A DNA stretch of 62,796 bases from an uncultured Polaribacter sp. (lineage in GTDB: Bacteria > Bacteroidota > Bacteroidia > Flavobacteriales > Flavobacteriaceae), in NCBI RefSeq assembly GCF_947501385.1, contig NZ_CANMVP010000028.1, positions 1 to 62,796 of the forward strand. Reading direction: 5' to 3'. A model generated the notes under the pieces. That model was not told the origin of the DNA. It searched no databases and saw only the letters and a program-made list of their open reading frames with translations. How positions within the stretch are numbered: the stretch's first letter is position 1; every line of letters begins with the position of its first letter. Position numbers and translations under genes: made by a program. Positions 52,149-59,861 of this stretch are shown piece after piece.

Positions 52149-52248
52149 AGGTTAAAAAGGAACATATTATTAAAGTTTAAAAAAACAACAAAACTTTTCT
52201 TCATAACTTTTGCTTATAGACAAGTGCGTTAGCGATTGAAATAGCATC

Positions 52249-52540
52249 CTTTTTAAAAATTGCTCCATTTTCAATTACACGAGCTCTTCCTCCACCATCT
52301 TCTGGTCTTTTCCAAAGGTCTTCTTCAAATTTTGCACCTCCCTCTAATTTTTTTAATTTTGAAGTAATGGTATTTTGAAGATTTTCTATGTATAAAAAAA
52401 CTTGTCTTTTACCAAAATTTTATTTTCCTACAAGGTTTTAAAAACCTTGTAGGTATCTTTTCTGCTAAAATTTCAAGACGTTCTACAAAGTCTTTTTTCG
52501 AAACTTGTAAGTATTCTTCTTTATTTTTAAAATTTTTATG
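52249..52540 (-). pseudogene. hemF: Decayed duplicate of the RAYT-tail/REP/hemF 5' junction
   Basis: This stretch aligns over about 290 bp with 51291-51580. On the minus strand it reads KNKEEYLQVSKKDFVERLEI (compare KEEYLKGPKKDFAESFEIL in the intact gene), a REP copy (52427-52453), and a frameshifted hemF start with a TAG. It then reads EEDLWKRPEDGGGRARVIEN in another frame. It contains the transposase tail, the repeat and about 65 HemF codons, so the copy was made after the transposase and hemF were already joined. It fills most of the 52093-52642 gap, which holds no intact gene. Confidence 0.8.
52427..52453. repeat. Third REP-like palindrome copy
   Basis: CCTACAAGGTTT, TAA, AAACCTTGTAGG inside the decayed duplicate. 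The arms are perfectly complementary over 12 bp. Confidence 0.8.
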
Positions 52541-52642
52541 CATTAGATAAAATTAAAATGTTCTATATATGTATAAAACTGAACTTTCATTATTAAACTT
52601 TAAGTCTTTAAAAAATTTGTATAAATAGATGCTGTTTGTAAT

Positions 52643-53131
52643 TTAATTTTCTAAATAAATTAAGTTGTTTTCAAGATTTTTGAGGTCAGATTCTTTTCTT
52701 ACTAAAACAGCATTCGAAAGCTCACTTTTTAATAAAATAACAAACTCATTTCTTGATTTTGCCCCCCATTCTCTAAACTTTTTTCTTCCAAATGCGTTGT
52801 TATGTAGATCCATCAATTCAGCCATTCTTTCATTTGGAGAAAATTCTTCATGCCAATCTGTAATTTTTTTTGTCCAGTTTAAAACAGCATCTATTTTAGT
52901 ACTAAATTTTATACTTTGATTTGCTATTAATAAATTCCATAGCGCATGGCGGAAAGCATTTGCTTTGTTATGTTCTCCGTGTATATAAGGAAATTCTTTT
53001 TGAGCAATCTTCATGGTTAAAAATGTAGCTCTAATAGTTGCAAACATAAATATAGGATGTTTTACAAACCATACCGATAAACTGGCAATCTGGTCATATT
53101 TCAATCCTTTAAGAATGTTCCAAAAGTTCAT
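52643..53131 (-). CDS. DUF6973-like protein in the hem cluster
   Basis: A 162-residue soluble protein. The central block EHNKANAFRHALWNLLIANQ followed by KKITDWHEEFSPNERMAELM and DLHNNAFGRKKFREWG carries a conserved set of Asn, His and Glu residues typical of DUF6973-like flavobacterial proteins. The pattern suggests a metal-dependent hydrolase-like site, but no reaction is known. It starts 2 bp after the stop codon of hemE on the same strand, so it is likely co-transcribed with heme genes. Family assignment is from memory of the motif, hence moderate. Confidence 0.6.
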   Translation of the reverse strand: MNFWNILKGLKYDQIASLSVWFVKHPIFMFATIRATFLTMKIAQKEFPYIHGEHNKANAFRHALWNLLIANQSIKFSTKIDAVLNWTKKITDWHEEFSPNERMAELMDLHNNAFGRKKFREWGAKSRNEFVILLKSELSNAVLVRKESDLKNLENNLIYLEN

Positions 53132-53133
53132 GG

Positions 53134-54159
53134 TTATGCTTTATATTCTTTTACAGCATCTACAAATGCTTTTGCATTGTCGATTGGAATGTTTGGTAGA
53201 ATTCCGTGCCCTAAATTCACAATATATTTATCCTTCCCAAAGTCGTTAATCATTTGATGCACCATTTTTTTAATTTCTAATGGTGGAGATAACAATCTTG
53301 AGGGATCAAAATTACCCTGTAACGTAATATTTCCACCCGATAAATAACGTGCATTTCTTGCAGAACATGTCCAATCTACACCCAAAGCAGAAGCTCCTGA
53401 TTTTGACATTTTATCTAAAGCAAACCAACAACCTTTTCCAAAAGCAATTACTGGAGTAATCTCTTTTAGAGCATCAATTATTTGCTGCATGTATTGCCAA
53501 GAAAATTCTTGATAATCTACTGGAGATAACATTCCTCCCCAAGAATCAAAAATCTGAACAGCATCCACTCCAGCTTCAACCTTTGCTTTTAAATAAGCAA
53601 TGGTTGTATCTGTAATTTTTTGAAGTAAAGAATGCGCTACAATCGGATTTGTAAAACACAATTCTTTGGCTTTATCAAAGTTTTTAGAACCCTGACCTTG
53701 CACACAATAACACAAGATTGTCCAAGGTGAACCCGCAAAACCAATTAGTGGAATATCATCATTTAACTTTTCTTTGGTTGCTTTGATCGCTTCCATAACA
53801 TAGCCCAATTCTTGATATACATCAGGAATAATCACTGAATCTAAATCTTTTTGATTCCTGATAGGATTTGGTAAATAAGGTCCAAAATTAGGTTTCATTT
53901 CCACTTCGATATTCATGGCTTGTGGTATCACCAAAATATCGCAAAATAGAATCGCTGCATCCATTCCGTATCTACGAATGGGTTGCACTGTAATTTCGGA
54001 TGCCAATTCTGGAGTTCTACAGCGTGTAAAGAAATCGTACTTTTTCTTGATTTCCATAAATTCTGGTAAATACCTTCCTGCTTGACGCATCATCCAAACG
54101 GGTGGTCTATCTACTGTTTCTCCTTTTAATGCTCTTAAAAATAAATTGTTTTTTATCAT
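53134..54159 (-). CDS. hemE: Uroporphyrinogen III decarboxylase
   Basis: A 341-residue HemE from the ATG at 54159. An ATG three bases earlier or a longer frame to 54216 would add a non-conserved leader derived from the upstream repeat. It decarboxylates the four acetate side chains of uroporphyrinogen III to give coproporphyrinogen III, the HemF substrate. Substrate-binding blocks are RPPVWMMRQAGRYLPEF near the N-terminus, AAILFCDILVIPQAMN, GFAGSPWTILCYCVQGQGSK, and VNLGHGILPNIPIDNAKAFV. It lies in the hem block between the GxxExxY pseudogene and the DUF6973-like gene. Confidence 0.95.
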   Translation of the reverse strand: MIKNNLFLRALKGETVDRPPVWMMRQAGRYLPEFMEIKKKYDFFTRCRTPELASEITVQPIRRYGMDAAILFCDILVIPQAMNIEVEMKPNFGPYLPNPIRNQKDLDSVIIPDVYQELGYVMEAIKATKEKLNDDIPLIGFAGSPWTILCYCVQGQGSKNFDKAKELCFTNPIVAHSLLQKITDTTIAYLKAKVEAGVDAVQIFDSWGGMLSPVDYQEFSWQYMQQIIDALKEITPVIAFGKGCWFALDKMSKSGASALGVDWTCSARNARYLSGGNITLQGNFDPSRLLSPPLEIKKMVHQMINDFGKDKYIVNLGHGILPNIPIDNAKAFVDAVKEYKA

Positions 54160-54165
54160 CATAAT

Positions 54166-54268
54166 TAAACGCAGAGGCGCTAAGTTTTTTTTGCAGAGTT
54201 CGCAAAGGTTTTGCAACTATTTCTTAGCGTACTTTGCGCGCTCCTTTGTGTCTTCGCTGTTTTTTTTA
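54166..54268. repeat. Long imperfect palindromic repeat, left of the GxxExxY pseudogene
   Basis: It opens with ACGCAGAGGCGCTAAG, continues GCAGAGTTCGCAAAGG and closes with TTTGCGCGCTCCTTTGTGTC, then TTCGCTG. This CGCAGAG...CTTTGCG type of palindrome recurs at 54683-54778 on the other side of the pseudogene. Confidence 0.7.
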
Positions 54269-54269
54269 T

Positions 54270-54646
54270 TTATAAATTATTTACTACTCTTTTAATTCCG
54301 TGTTTTATTAAAGCAACGTTAAAATTGATTAATAACCCTAATTTACATTCTGACAATTTTAAATAGGTTAGAACTTGCGCTAAATGAACATTATTTATCA
54401 TTTCAACAGATTCAATTCTACAATCACTTTGTCTTCAACAATTAAATCTATGCTATAACCTACATTTAATTTTACTTATTCGTAAATTAAAGGCAATGCT
54501 TTTTGTTTTTCTACTTTTAAATTTCTCTTTTTTAATTCATAAAACAAGCATTCTTCATAGGAACTTTCTAAAAGACCAGGACCTAAAGTTCGATGGACTT
54601 TTAGAGCACAGTCTACAATAATTTTAGAAATTTCGTCCTCAGTCAT
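54270..54646 (-). pseudogene. GxxExxY-family protein, broken by a stop and a frameshift
   Basis: From the ATG at 54646 the frame reads MTEDEISKIIVDCALKVHRT, then LGPGLLESSYEECLFYELKK, the GxxExxY signature (GLLESSY), then KALPLIYE and a TAA at 54478-54476. After it, VKLNVGYSIDLIVEDKVIVE continues. Near 54411 one A is missing, shifting the frame, and SVEMINNVHLAQVLTYLKLS plus LGLLINFNVALIKHGIKRVV follow. The family is a PD-(D/E)XK-like fold of unknown function, very frequent in Bacteroidota. Both flanks carry related long palindromes. Confidence 0.8.
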
Positions 54647-54682
54647 TTACCTTGATTTAAACGCAAAATTGCTATTTTTTTA

Positions 54683-54778
54683 CCGCAGAGACGCAAAGTT
54701 TTTTCGCGAAGAGCGCAAAGCATGTATTATGCTTAAAAGGCCTTGCGATCTCTGTGCTTTTCTTTCCGTCTTTGCAGT
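54683..54778. repeat. Long imperfect palindromic repeat, right of the GxxExxY pseudogene
   Basis: ACCGCAGAGACGCAAAG...CGCGAAGAGCGCAAAG, then CTCTGTGCTTTTCTTTCCGT and CTTTGCAG. It is the same type as the repeat at 54166-54268 and sits between the pseudogene and hemL. Confidence 0.7.
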
Positions 54779-54784
54779 TAATCT

Positions 54785-56080
54785 TTAATCTTTCATTTGA
54801 GAAACCGCCAACATTGCTTTATCAACCGCTTCTGCTACTTTTTTTATGTCTTTGTCTGTAATTGCTGATGACAAAAACCAAGCTTCAAATTGACTTGGTG
54901 GTAAAAACACCCCATTTTTTATCATTTCCCAAAAGAACACTGCAAACTTTTTTGTGTCTGATGATTGTGCTTCCTCAAAATTAGTCACCACATCTTTAGT
55001 AAAAAAAGGATTCATCATAGAACCGAATCTATTGACTACTAAGTCAACACTATATTTTTTAGCAGTTTCTAATAATATCACTTCTAAAATATGTGCCGTT
55101 TCATTAAATTGCTCATACGGATTTTGTCTTTTTAATTCTGTTAAAGTTGAAATTCCTCCTGCCATTGCAATCGGATTTCCACTCAACGTTCCTGCTTGAT
55201 ACATACCACCTAAAGGTGCCACTTCTTGCATGATTTCGTTTCTTGCACCATAAGCTCCTACAGGAAAACCACCACCAATTACTTTTCCTAAACAAGTGAT
55301 GTCTGCGGTAACACCTAATAGTTCCTGCGCGCCACCAAATTTAGAACGGAAGCCTGTCATTACTTCATCAGCAATTAACAATGCTCCTTTTGTTTCTAAA
55401 TATTTTTTTAATTTAATTAAAAAATCATTTTGAGGAATTACAACGCCCATATTCCCACAGATGGGTTCAATAATTACCCCAGCAATATCATCGTGTTTTT
55501 CAAAATGCTTTTTTACACTTTCTAAATTATTATATTCAGCAATTAACGTGTTTTTTACAGCTCCTTCAGGAACTCCTTTAGAACCTGGTAAACTTAAGGT
55601 TGCCAAGCCAGAACCAGCTGCTACTAATAATGAATCTTGATGCCCATGATAACAACCCGAGAATTTGATAATTTTATCTTTTCCTGTAAATGCTCTTGCC
55701 AAACGAACGGCGCTTAAAACCGCTTCTGTTCCAGAATTTACAAAACGAACTTTGTCCATTTCTGGAAAAGCATCGCAAACTATTTTGGCTAATCTTATTT
55801 CAGCCTCTGTAGATGCTCCAAAAGAATATCCTTTCTTTAAGGCCTTTTTAGCTGCTTTTTCTACGGCTTTATGGCGGTGTCCTAAAACCATTGGTCCATA
55901 AGACAGTACTAAATCTACATATTCATTTCCATCAACATCTGTAATTTTACTTCCTTTTGCTTTTTTTATAAACAACGGATTTCCACCCACAGAAGAAAAG
56001 GCTCTTACTGGAGAATTTACTGCTCCAACTAAGTGTTTTAATCCTTTATTATATAATTTTTCTGATTTTTTGAATTTCAT
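54785..56080 (-). CDS. hemL: Glutamate-1-semialdehyde 2,1-aminomutase
   Basis: A 431-residue PLP enzyme that converts glutamate-1-semialdehyde, made by HemA, into 5-aminolevulinate. Typical blocks are GLKHLVGAVNSPVRAFSSVG at the start, MVLGHRHKAVEKAAKKALKK, RFVNSGTEAVLSAVRLARAF, KFSGCYHGHQDSLLVAAGSG, and ITCLGKVIGGGFPVGAYGAR with the Schiff-base lysine. The length is normal. It lies 64 bp downstream of the YhcG-like nuclease gene and 138 bp upstream of the GxxExxY pseudogene. Confidence 0.95.
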   Translation of the reverse strand: MKFKKSEKLYNKGLKHLVGAVNSPVRAFSSVGGNPLFIKKAKGSKITDVDGNEYVDLVLSYGPMVLGHRHKAVEKAAKKALKKGYSFGASTEAEIRLAKIVCDAFPEMDKVRFVNSGTEAVLSAVRLARAFTGKDKIIKFSGCYHGHQDSLLVAAGSGLATLSLPGSKGVPEGAVKNTLIAEYNNLESVKKHFEKHDDIAGVIIEPICGNMGVVIPQNDFLIKLKKYLETKGALLIADEVMTGFRSKFGGAQELLGVTADITCLGKVIGGGFPVGAYGARNEIMQEVAPLGGMYQAGTLSGNPIAMAGGISTLTELKRQNPYEQFNETAHILEVILLETAKKYSVDLVVNRFGSMMNPFFTKDVVTNFEEAQSSDTKKFAVFFWEMIKNGVFLPPSQFEAWFLSSAITDKDIKKVAEAVDKAMLAVSQMKD

Positions 56081-56144
56081 TTATTTAAGCTTTTGGTAAT
56101 CTACAAATTGCTATTTATTTTTTAGATAAAAACTAGTTGATTTC

Positions 56145-57140
56145 CTATTTATCTTCTAAAATATGTGAAATAGCTTTTGTAATTTCTTCCTTTTTTGGCA
56201 AATACAATTGATATTGACTTGCTAAAATAGTTGCATTTTTTTCTGGTAATGCAAATTCAACCATTGTATTATTTTTGTCTGTGCATAATAAAATACCAAT
56301 CGTATTATTTTCTTCTTGTTGCTTTTCTGTTCTATCGTAATAATTAACATACATCTGCAATTGTCCTAAATCTTGATGTGTTAATTTATGAGTTTTTATT
56401 TCTATTATAACAAAACATTTTAGCAATCTATTGTAAAAAACTAAATCTACAAAATACTCATCATCCTCTATTTGTATGCGTTTTTGTCTTGATACAAAAG
56501 AAAAACCATTTCCCAATTCTAAAAGAAAACTCTGTATGTTGCTAATTAATAACTGTTCTAAATCTTTTTCGTAATAAGAAGCCTGTGGTTGCAAACCTAA
56601 AAACTCTAAAACCATAGGGTCTTTTATAATATCCTTTGGGTGTTCTACTATTGCTTCTTTTTTAGCGATTGCTAAAACTTTTTCTTTATCGTTACTTAAC
56701 AATAAACGCTCATATAACTGACTATTTATTTGTCTTTCTAACTGTCTTGCACTCCAATTATTATTACAAGATTCTTCTATATAATAGGTTCTTTTATCTT
56801 CACTTTCAATACGAAGTAATAATCGATATTGTGTCCAATTCAATTGTGAACGCAGTGCGTTCATAATTGGAAAAGCTATAAAAAATTGTCTACAAAAATT
56901 AAGCTGTCTAAATGAAAAACCAGAACCAAAATCTTTAGTCAATTCTTTAGAAAGCGTTTTTATTAACTCTGAACCATAATCTGCACGAGTTTTTCCTTGC
57001 TGTTCTTCTTCCACAATATGATGACCAATATGCCAGTACATTAAAACACGTTGTTGCTGAATAGCAGTTACTGCGTGCTTTTGTGCATTTACTATTATTT
57101 CCCTAATAGCATTTATAAATGTTTGGGAAAGTAAAGTCAT
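56145..57140 (-). CDS. YhcG-like PDDEXK nuclease family protein
   Basis: A 331-residue protein of the YhcG/DUF1016 type. The N-terminal domain includes INAIREIIVNAQKHAVTAIQ, MYWHIGHHIVEEEQQGKTRA and the following DYGSELIKTLSKELTKDFGS. A C-terminal nuclease-fold domain has EYFVDLVFYNRLLKCFVIIE, then IKTHKLTHQDLGQLQMYVNY, containing the D...E-x-K of PDDEXK enzymes. YhcG-like genes are typical accessory genes of defence and mobile islands. Here it is inserted between hemB and hemL on the same strand. Whether it acts in defence or DNA repair is unknown. Confidence 0.85.
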   Translation of the reverse strand: MTLLSQTFINAIREIIVNAQKHAVTAIQQQRVLMYWHIGHHIVEEEQQGKTRADYGSELIKTLSKELTKDFGSGFSFRQLNFCRQFFIAFPIMNALRSQLNWTQYRLLLRIESEDKRTYYIEESCNNNWSARQLERQINSQLYERLLLSNDKEKVLAIAKKEAIVEHPKDIIKDPMVLEFLGLQPQASYYEKDLEQLLISNIQSFLLELGNGFSFVSRQKRIQIEDDEYFVDLVFYNRLLKCFVIIEIKTHKLTHQDLGQLQMYVNYYDRTEKQQEENNTIGILLCTDKNNTMVEFALPEKNATILASQYQLYLPKKEEITKAISHILEDK

Positions 57141-57206
57141 AATATTTAATGTTTATTTTTATTTGTTTAATTGTGTAATTATTGAACAATTACACGATTA
57201 AAAAGT

Positions 57207-58172
57207 TTAACGCTTCAGCAAAACCCTTGCTGCTTCCTTCGCAAAATACGTAATAATAATATCTGCTCCCGCTCTTTTCATAGAGAGTAAACTTTCTAGC
57301 ATTACTTTTTCACCGTCAATCCAACCTTTTTCTGCTGCAGCTTTTATCATTGCATATTCTCCACTTACATTATAGCATGCAATTGGTCTATCAAAATTAT
57401 TTTTTAAATCTCTAATGATATCTAAATAAGACAAGGCTGGTTTTACCATTAAAATATCTGCGCCTTCTTGATCGTCAAAAGTTGCTTCACGCATACCTTC
57501 ATCTCTATTTGCAGGATCCATTTGATAAGTTCTTCTGTCACCAAAACTGGGCGCTGAATCTGCAGCGTCTCTAAAAGGACCATAAAATGCAGAGGCATAT
57601 TTTACAGCATAGGCCATAATTGGCAAGTTTGCAAAACCTGTATTGTCTAAAGATTCACGAACCATATCAATTGTTCCATCCATCATTCCAGATGGTGCCA
57701 CCATGTCTACTCCTGCTCTAGCGTGCGAAATAACCTGCTTTGCGATATTTACCAAAGTTGCATCATTGTCTACATCATTCTCATGAATAATTCCACAATG
57801 ACCATGAGAAGTATATTCGCAAAAACAAACATCAGTAATTACATATAAATTGGGATACTTCTTTTTGATAAAGCGAATGGCTTGTTGCATAATTCCGTTT
57901 TCATTCCAAGTTTCTGTGCCTTCTTCGTCTTTATTTGATGGAATTCCAAACAATAAAACTGCAGGAATATTTAAAGAAACAACCTCATCTAATTCTTTCG
58001 AAATTCGATCCAAAGAGAAACGTTTGATGCCTGGCATTGAAATAATTTCTGTTTCAATATTTTCGCCTTCTTCAATAAATAAAGGATATACAAAATCATC
58101 TACAGACAATTTGGTTTCTCTTACTAATCTGCGGATTCCTTCTGTTTTTCTTAATCTACGAGTTCTAAACAT
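57207..58172 (-). CDS. hemB: Delta-aminolevulinic acid dehydratase (porphobilinogen synthase)
   Basis: A 321-residue HemB. It condenses two 5-aminolevulinates to porphobilinogen. Visible motifs are TRRLRKTEGIRRLVRETKLS, the zinc site region ITDVCFCEYTSHGHCGIIHE with its cysteines, APSGMMDGTIDMVRESLD, the first Schiff-base lysine in IMAYAVKYASAFYGPFRDAA, and the second in GADILMVKPALSYLDIIRDL. The cysteine-rich metal site argues for a zinc-dependent, not magnesium-only, enzyme. It is separated from hemCD by an 83-bp gap that carries a perfect hairpin. Confidence 0.95.
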   Translation of the reverse strand: MFRTRRLRKTEGIRRLVRETKLSVDDFVYPLFIEEGENIETEIISMPGIKRFSLDRISKELDEVVSLNIPAVLLFGIPSNKDEEGTETWNENGIMQQAIRFIKKKYPNLYVITDVCFCEYTSHGHCGIIHENDVDNDATLVNIAKQVISHARAGVDMVAPSGMMDGTIDMVRESLDNTGFANLPIMAYAVKYASAFYGPFRDAADSAPSFGDRRTYQMDPANRDEGMREATFDDQEGADILMVKPALSYLDIIRDLKNNFDRPIACYNVSGEYAMIKAAAEKGWIDGEKVMLESLLSMKRAGADIIITYFAKEAARVLLKR

Positions 58173-58194
58173 TTCTAAAAGTTTATTGTCCGTT

Positions 58195-58236
58195 CGAGCG
58201 CAGTCGAGAACTAAATTAACCTCTCGACTGCGCTCG
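58195..58236. repeat. Perfect 15-bp palindromic repeat between hemB and hemCD
   Basis: CGAGCGCAGTCGAGA and TCTCGACTGCGCTCG are perfectly complementary around a 12-nt loop, followed by AGGAGACAT. It belongs to the same family as the repeat inside menE and may fold in the hem message. Confidence 0.85.
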
Positions 58237-58255
58237 AGGAGACATTATTGAATAT

Positions 58256-59851
58256 TTAATTTTCTAAATAATGGTTGTTCACCAATTCTAACACACTCTC
58301 TACATCTGGCATATTGGCAACTTGCACATTTTTAAAATGCTTTCTTGCTTCTAATGCGGTAGTTTCACCAATACAAAAAGCAGTTTTATCTGTTGCATTT
58401 TCTTGTAAATAACTTTCAATTCCTGAAGGACTGAAAAACAAAACGCCGGTAACATCATCTTCTATCTTCTCTGAGCTTAACATTGTTTTGTAGGCTTCTA
58501 CTTCATTTACAACAATATCATGTGCTTGTAAATAGGTAGGTAAAACATCTAATCTTACGTTACTACAAAAATAGGTTACCTTTTTAATTTTAGTTTCTTT
58601 AGAAATATATTCTGCCAGTTTTAGGGCATTTTTTGAAACATGCGCAACTTTACCTATTCTGTTTTCAATCAGTTTTTTGGTTCTTCTACCAACACAAAAA
58701 ATATTTTTGAATTTAATTTCATCTTTTGTAAAAGAGTTCAAAATGGCTTCTACCCCATTCTGACTCGTGATCACCACGTTTTCGTGTTGATTTTTCATTG
58801 CCTTTGCTGGAATTCTATTAAAACGAATTTTAATAAAATCGCTATCTTTAATTCCGATAGCATTCGGTAGCATTTTCTTCTGAATTTCAGATAATTTTTT
58901 AGTGGAATATACATTGCTTTTCACCAAAGATTCTCCTTCAATATCAGACATAATGATTTCTCGTCCGCCTCTATTGATAATATAATCTGCACAATCTTTC
59001 GCTAAAAATTTATGACTTCCTAATTTGGCTGTTTTCTTAACCGTTAATTTTTTAGAACCATCTTTTTTTAGCAAAACACCTGTGAAATTAATTTCTTCAG
59101 TTCTTGCATCAACATAAGCCAAAGCACCAATTGGAGCTGTACAACCACCTTCTAATAGCCTTAAAAACTCACGTTCTATACCTACACAAACTTTCGTTTC
59201 ATAATCATTTAATTGTTCACAAGCATCTAAAACATAATCGTCTTTTTCTAAAGCGGCAATCATCATTGTTCCTTGTCCTGGTGCAGAAGTCATCCAAGAT
59301 AAATCTACAGAATCTTGCGGTCTAATTCCTAATCTTTCTAAACCTGCAGCAGCAAAAACGGCTCCATTCCAAGTTTCGCTATCTTCTAATTTTTGCAAAC
59401 GCGTATTTACGTTTCCTCTTAAATCTTCAACTTTATGCGTTGGATATCTGTTTAACCACATGGCTTTTCTTCGTAAACTTCCTGTTGCAATTATGCCTCC
59501 TGGTTGTCCGAAAAACTCTTCTGTATCTTTTAAGACTAAAATATCGTTATAATTTCCACGTTTTAAAACTGCAGCTTGTACAATTCCTTCTGGCAAAGCA
59601 GTTGGTACATCTTTTAAAGAATGTACGGCAATATCAATATCTCCATTTAACATGGCAATATCTAAATTCTTTGTAAAAATCCCCGTAATTCCTAATTCAT
59701 ACAAAGGTTTATCCAAAATAATATCTCCTGTAGATTTTATGGGAACTAAAACTGATTCGTAGCCTAATTCTGTTAATTTTTCGCGTACTTTTTTAGCTTG
59801 CCAAAGCGCTAATTGGCTATCGCGAGTTCCTATTCTTATTATTTTTTGCAT
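58256..59851 (-). CDS. hemC: Bifunctional hydroxymethylbilane synthase / uroporphyrinogen III synthase (HemC-HemD)
   Basis: The ATG at 59851 gives 531 residues (MQKIIRIGTRDSQLALWQAK). The upstream 14 codons lie in the hemA end and are not conserved. HemC (about 1-300): VHSLKDVPTALPEG, DILVLKDTEEFFG, and the dipyrromethane-binding cysteine in LEGGCTAPIGALAYVD. A linker leads to a HemD domain (about 335-531) with NVVITSQNGVEAILNSFTKD, FCVGRRTKKLIENRIGKVAH and VTGVLFFSPSGIESYLQENA, which closes the ring to uroporphyrinogen III. The fusion is usual in Flavobacteriaceae. The hemA stop falls inside its upstream leader. Confidence 0.92.
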   Translation of the reverse strand: MQKIIRIGTRDSQLALWQAKKVREKLTELGYESVLVPIKSTGDIILDKPLYELGITGIFTKNLDIAMLNGDIDIAVHSLKDVPTALPEGIVQAAVLKRGNYNDILVLKDTEEFFGQPGGIIATGSLRRKAMWLNRYPTHKVEDLRGNVNTRLQKLEDSETWNGAVFAAAGLERLGIRPQDSVDLSWMTSAPGQGTMMIAALEKDDYVLDACEQLNDYETKVCVGIEREFLRLLEGGCTAPIGALAYVDARTEEINFTGVLLKKDGSKKLTVKKTAKLGSHKFLAKDCADYIINRGGREIIMSDIEGESLVKSNVYSTKKLSEIQKKMLPNAIGIKDSDFIKIRFNRIPAKAMKNQHENVVITSQNGVEAILNSFTKDEIKFKNIFCVGRRTKKLIENRIGKVAHVSKNALKLAEYISKETKIKKVTYFCSNVRLDVLPTYLQAHDIVVNEVEAYKTMLSSEKIEDDVTGVLFFSPSGIESYLQENATDKTAFCIGETTALEARKHFKNVQVANMPDVESVLELVNNHYLEN

Positions 59852-59861
59852 TGAATTTTGG

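Noticed and set aside
58256..59851. HemC-HemD fusion as a novelty
   Set aside because: This fusion is usual in Flavobacteriaceae, so it is annotated but not reported as unusual.
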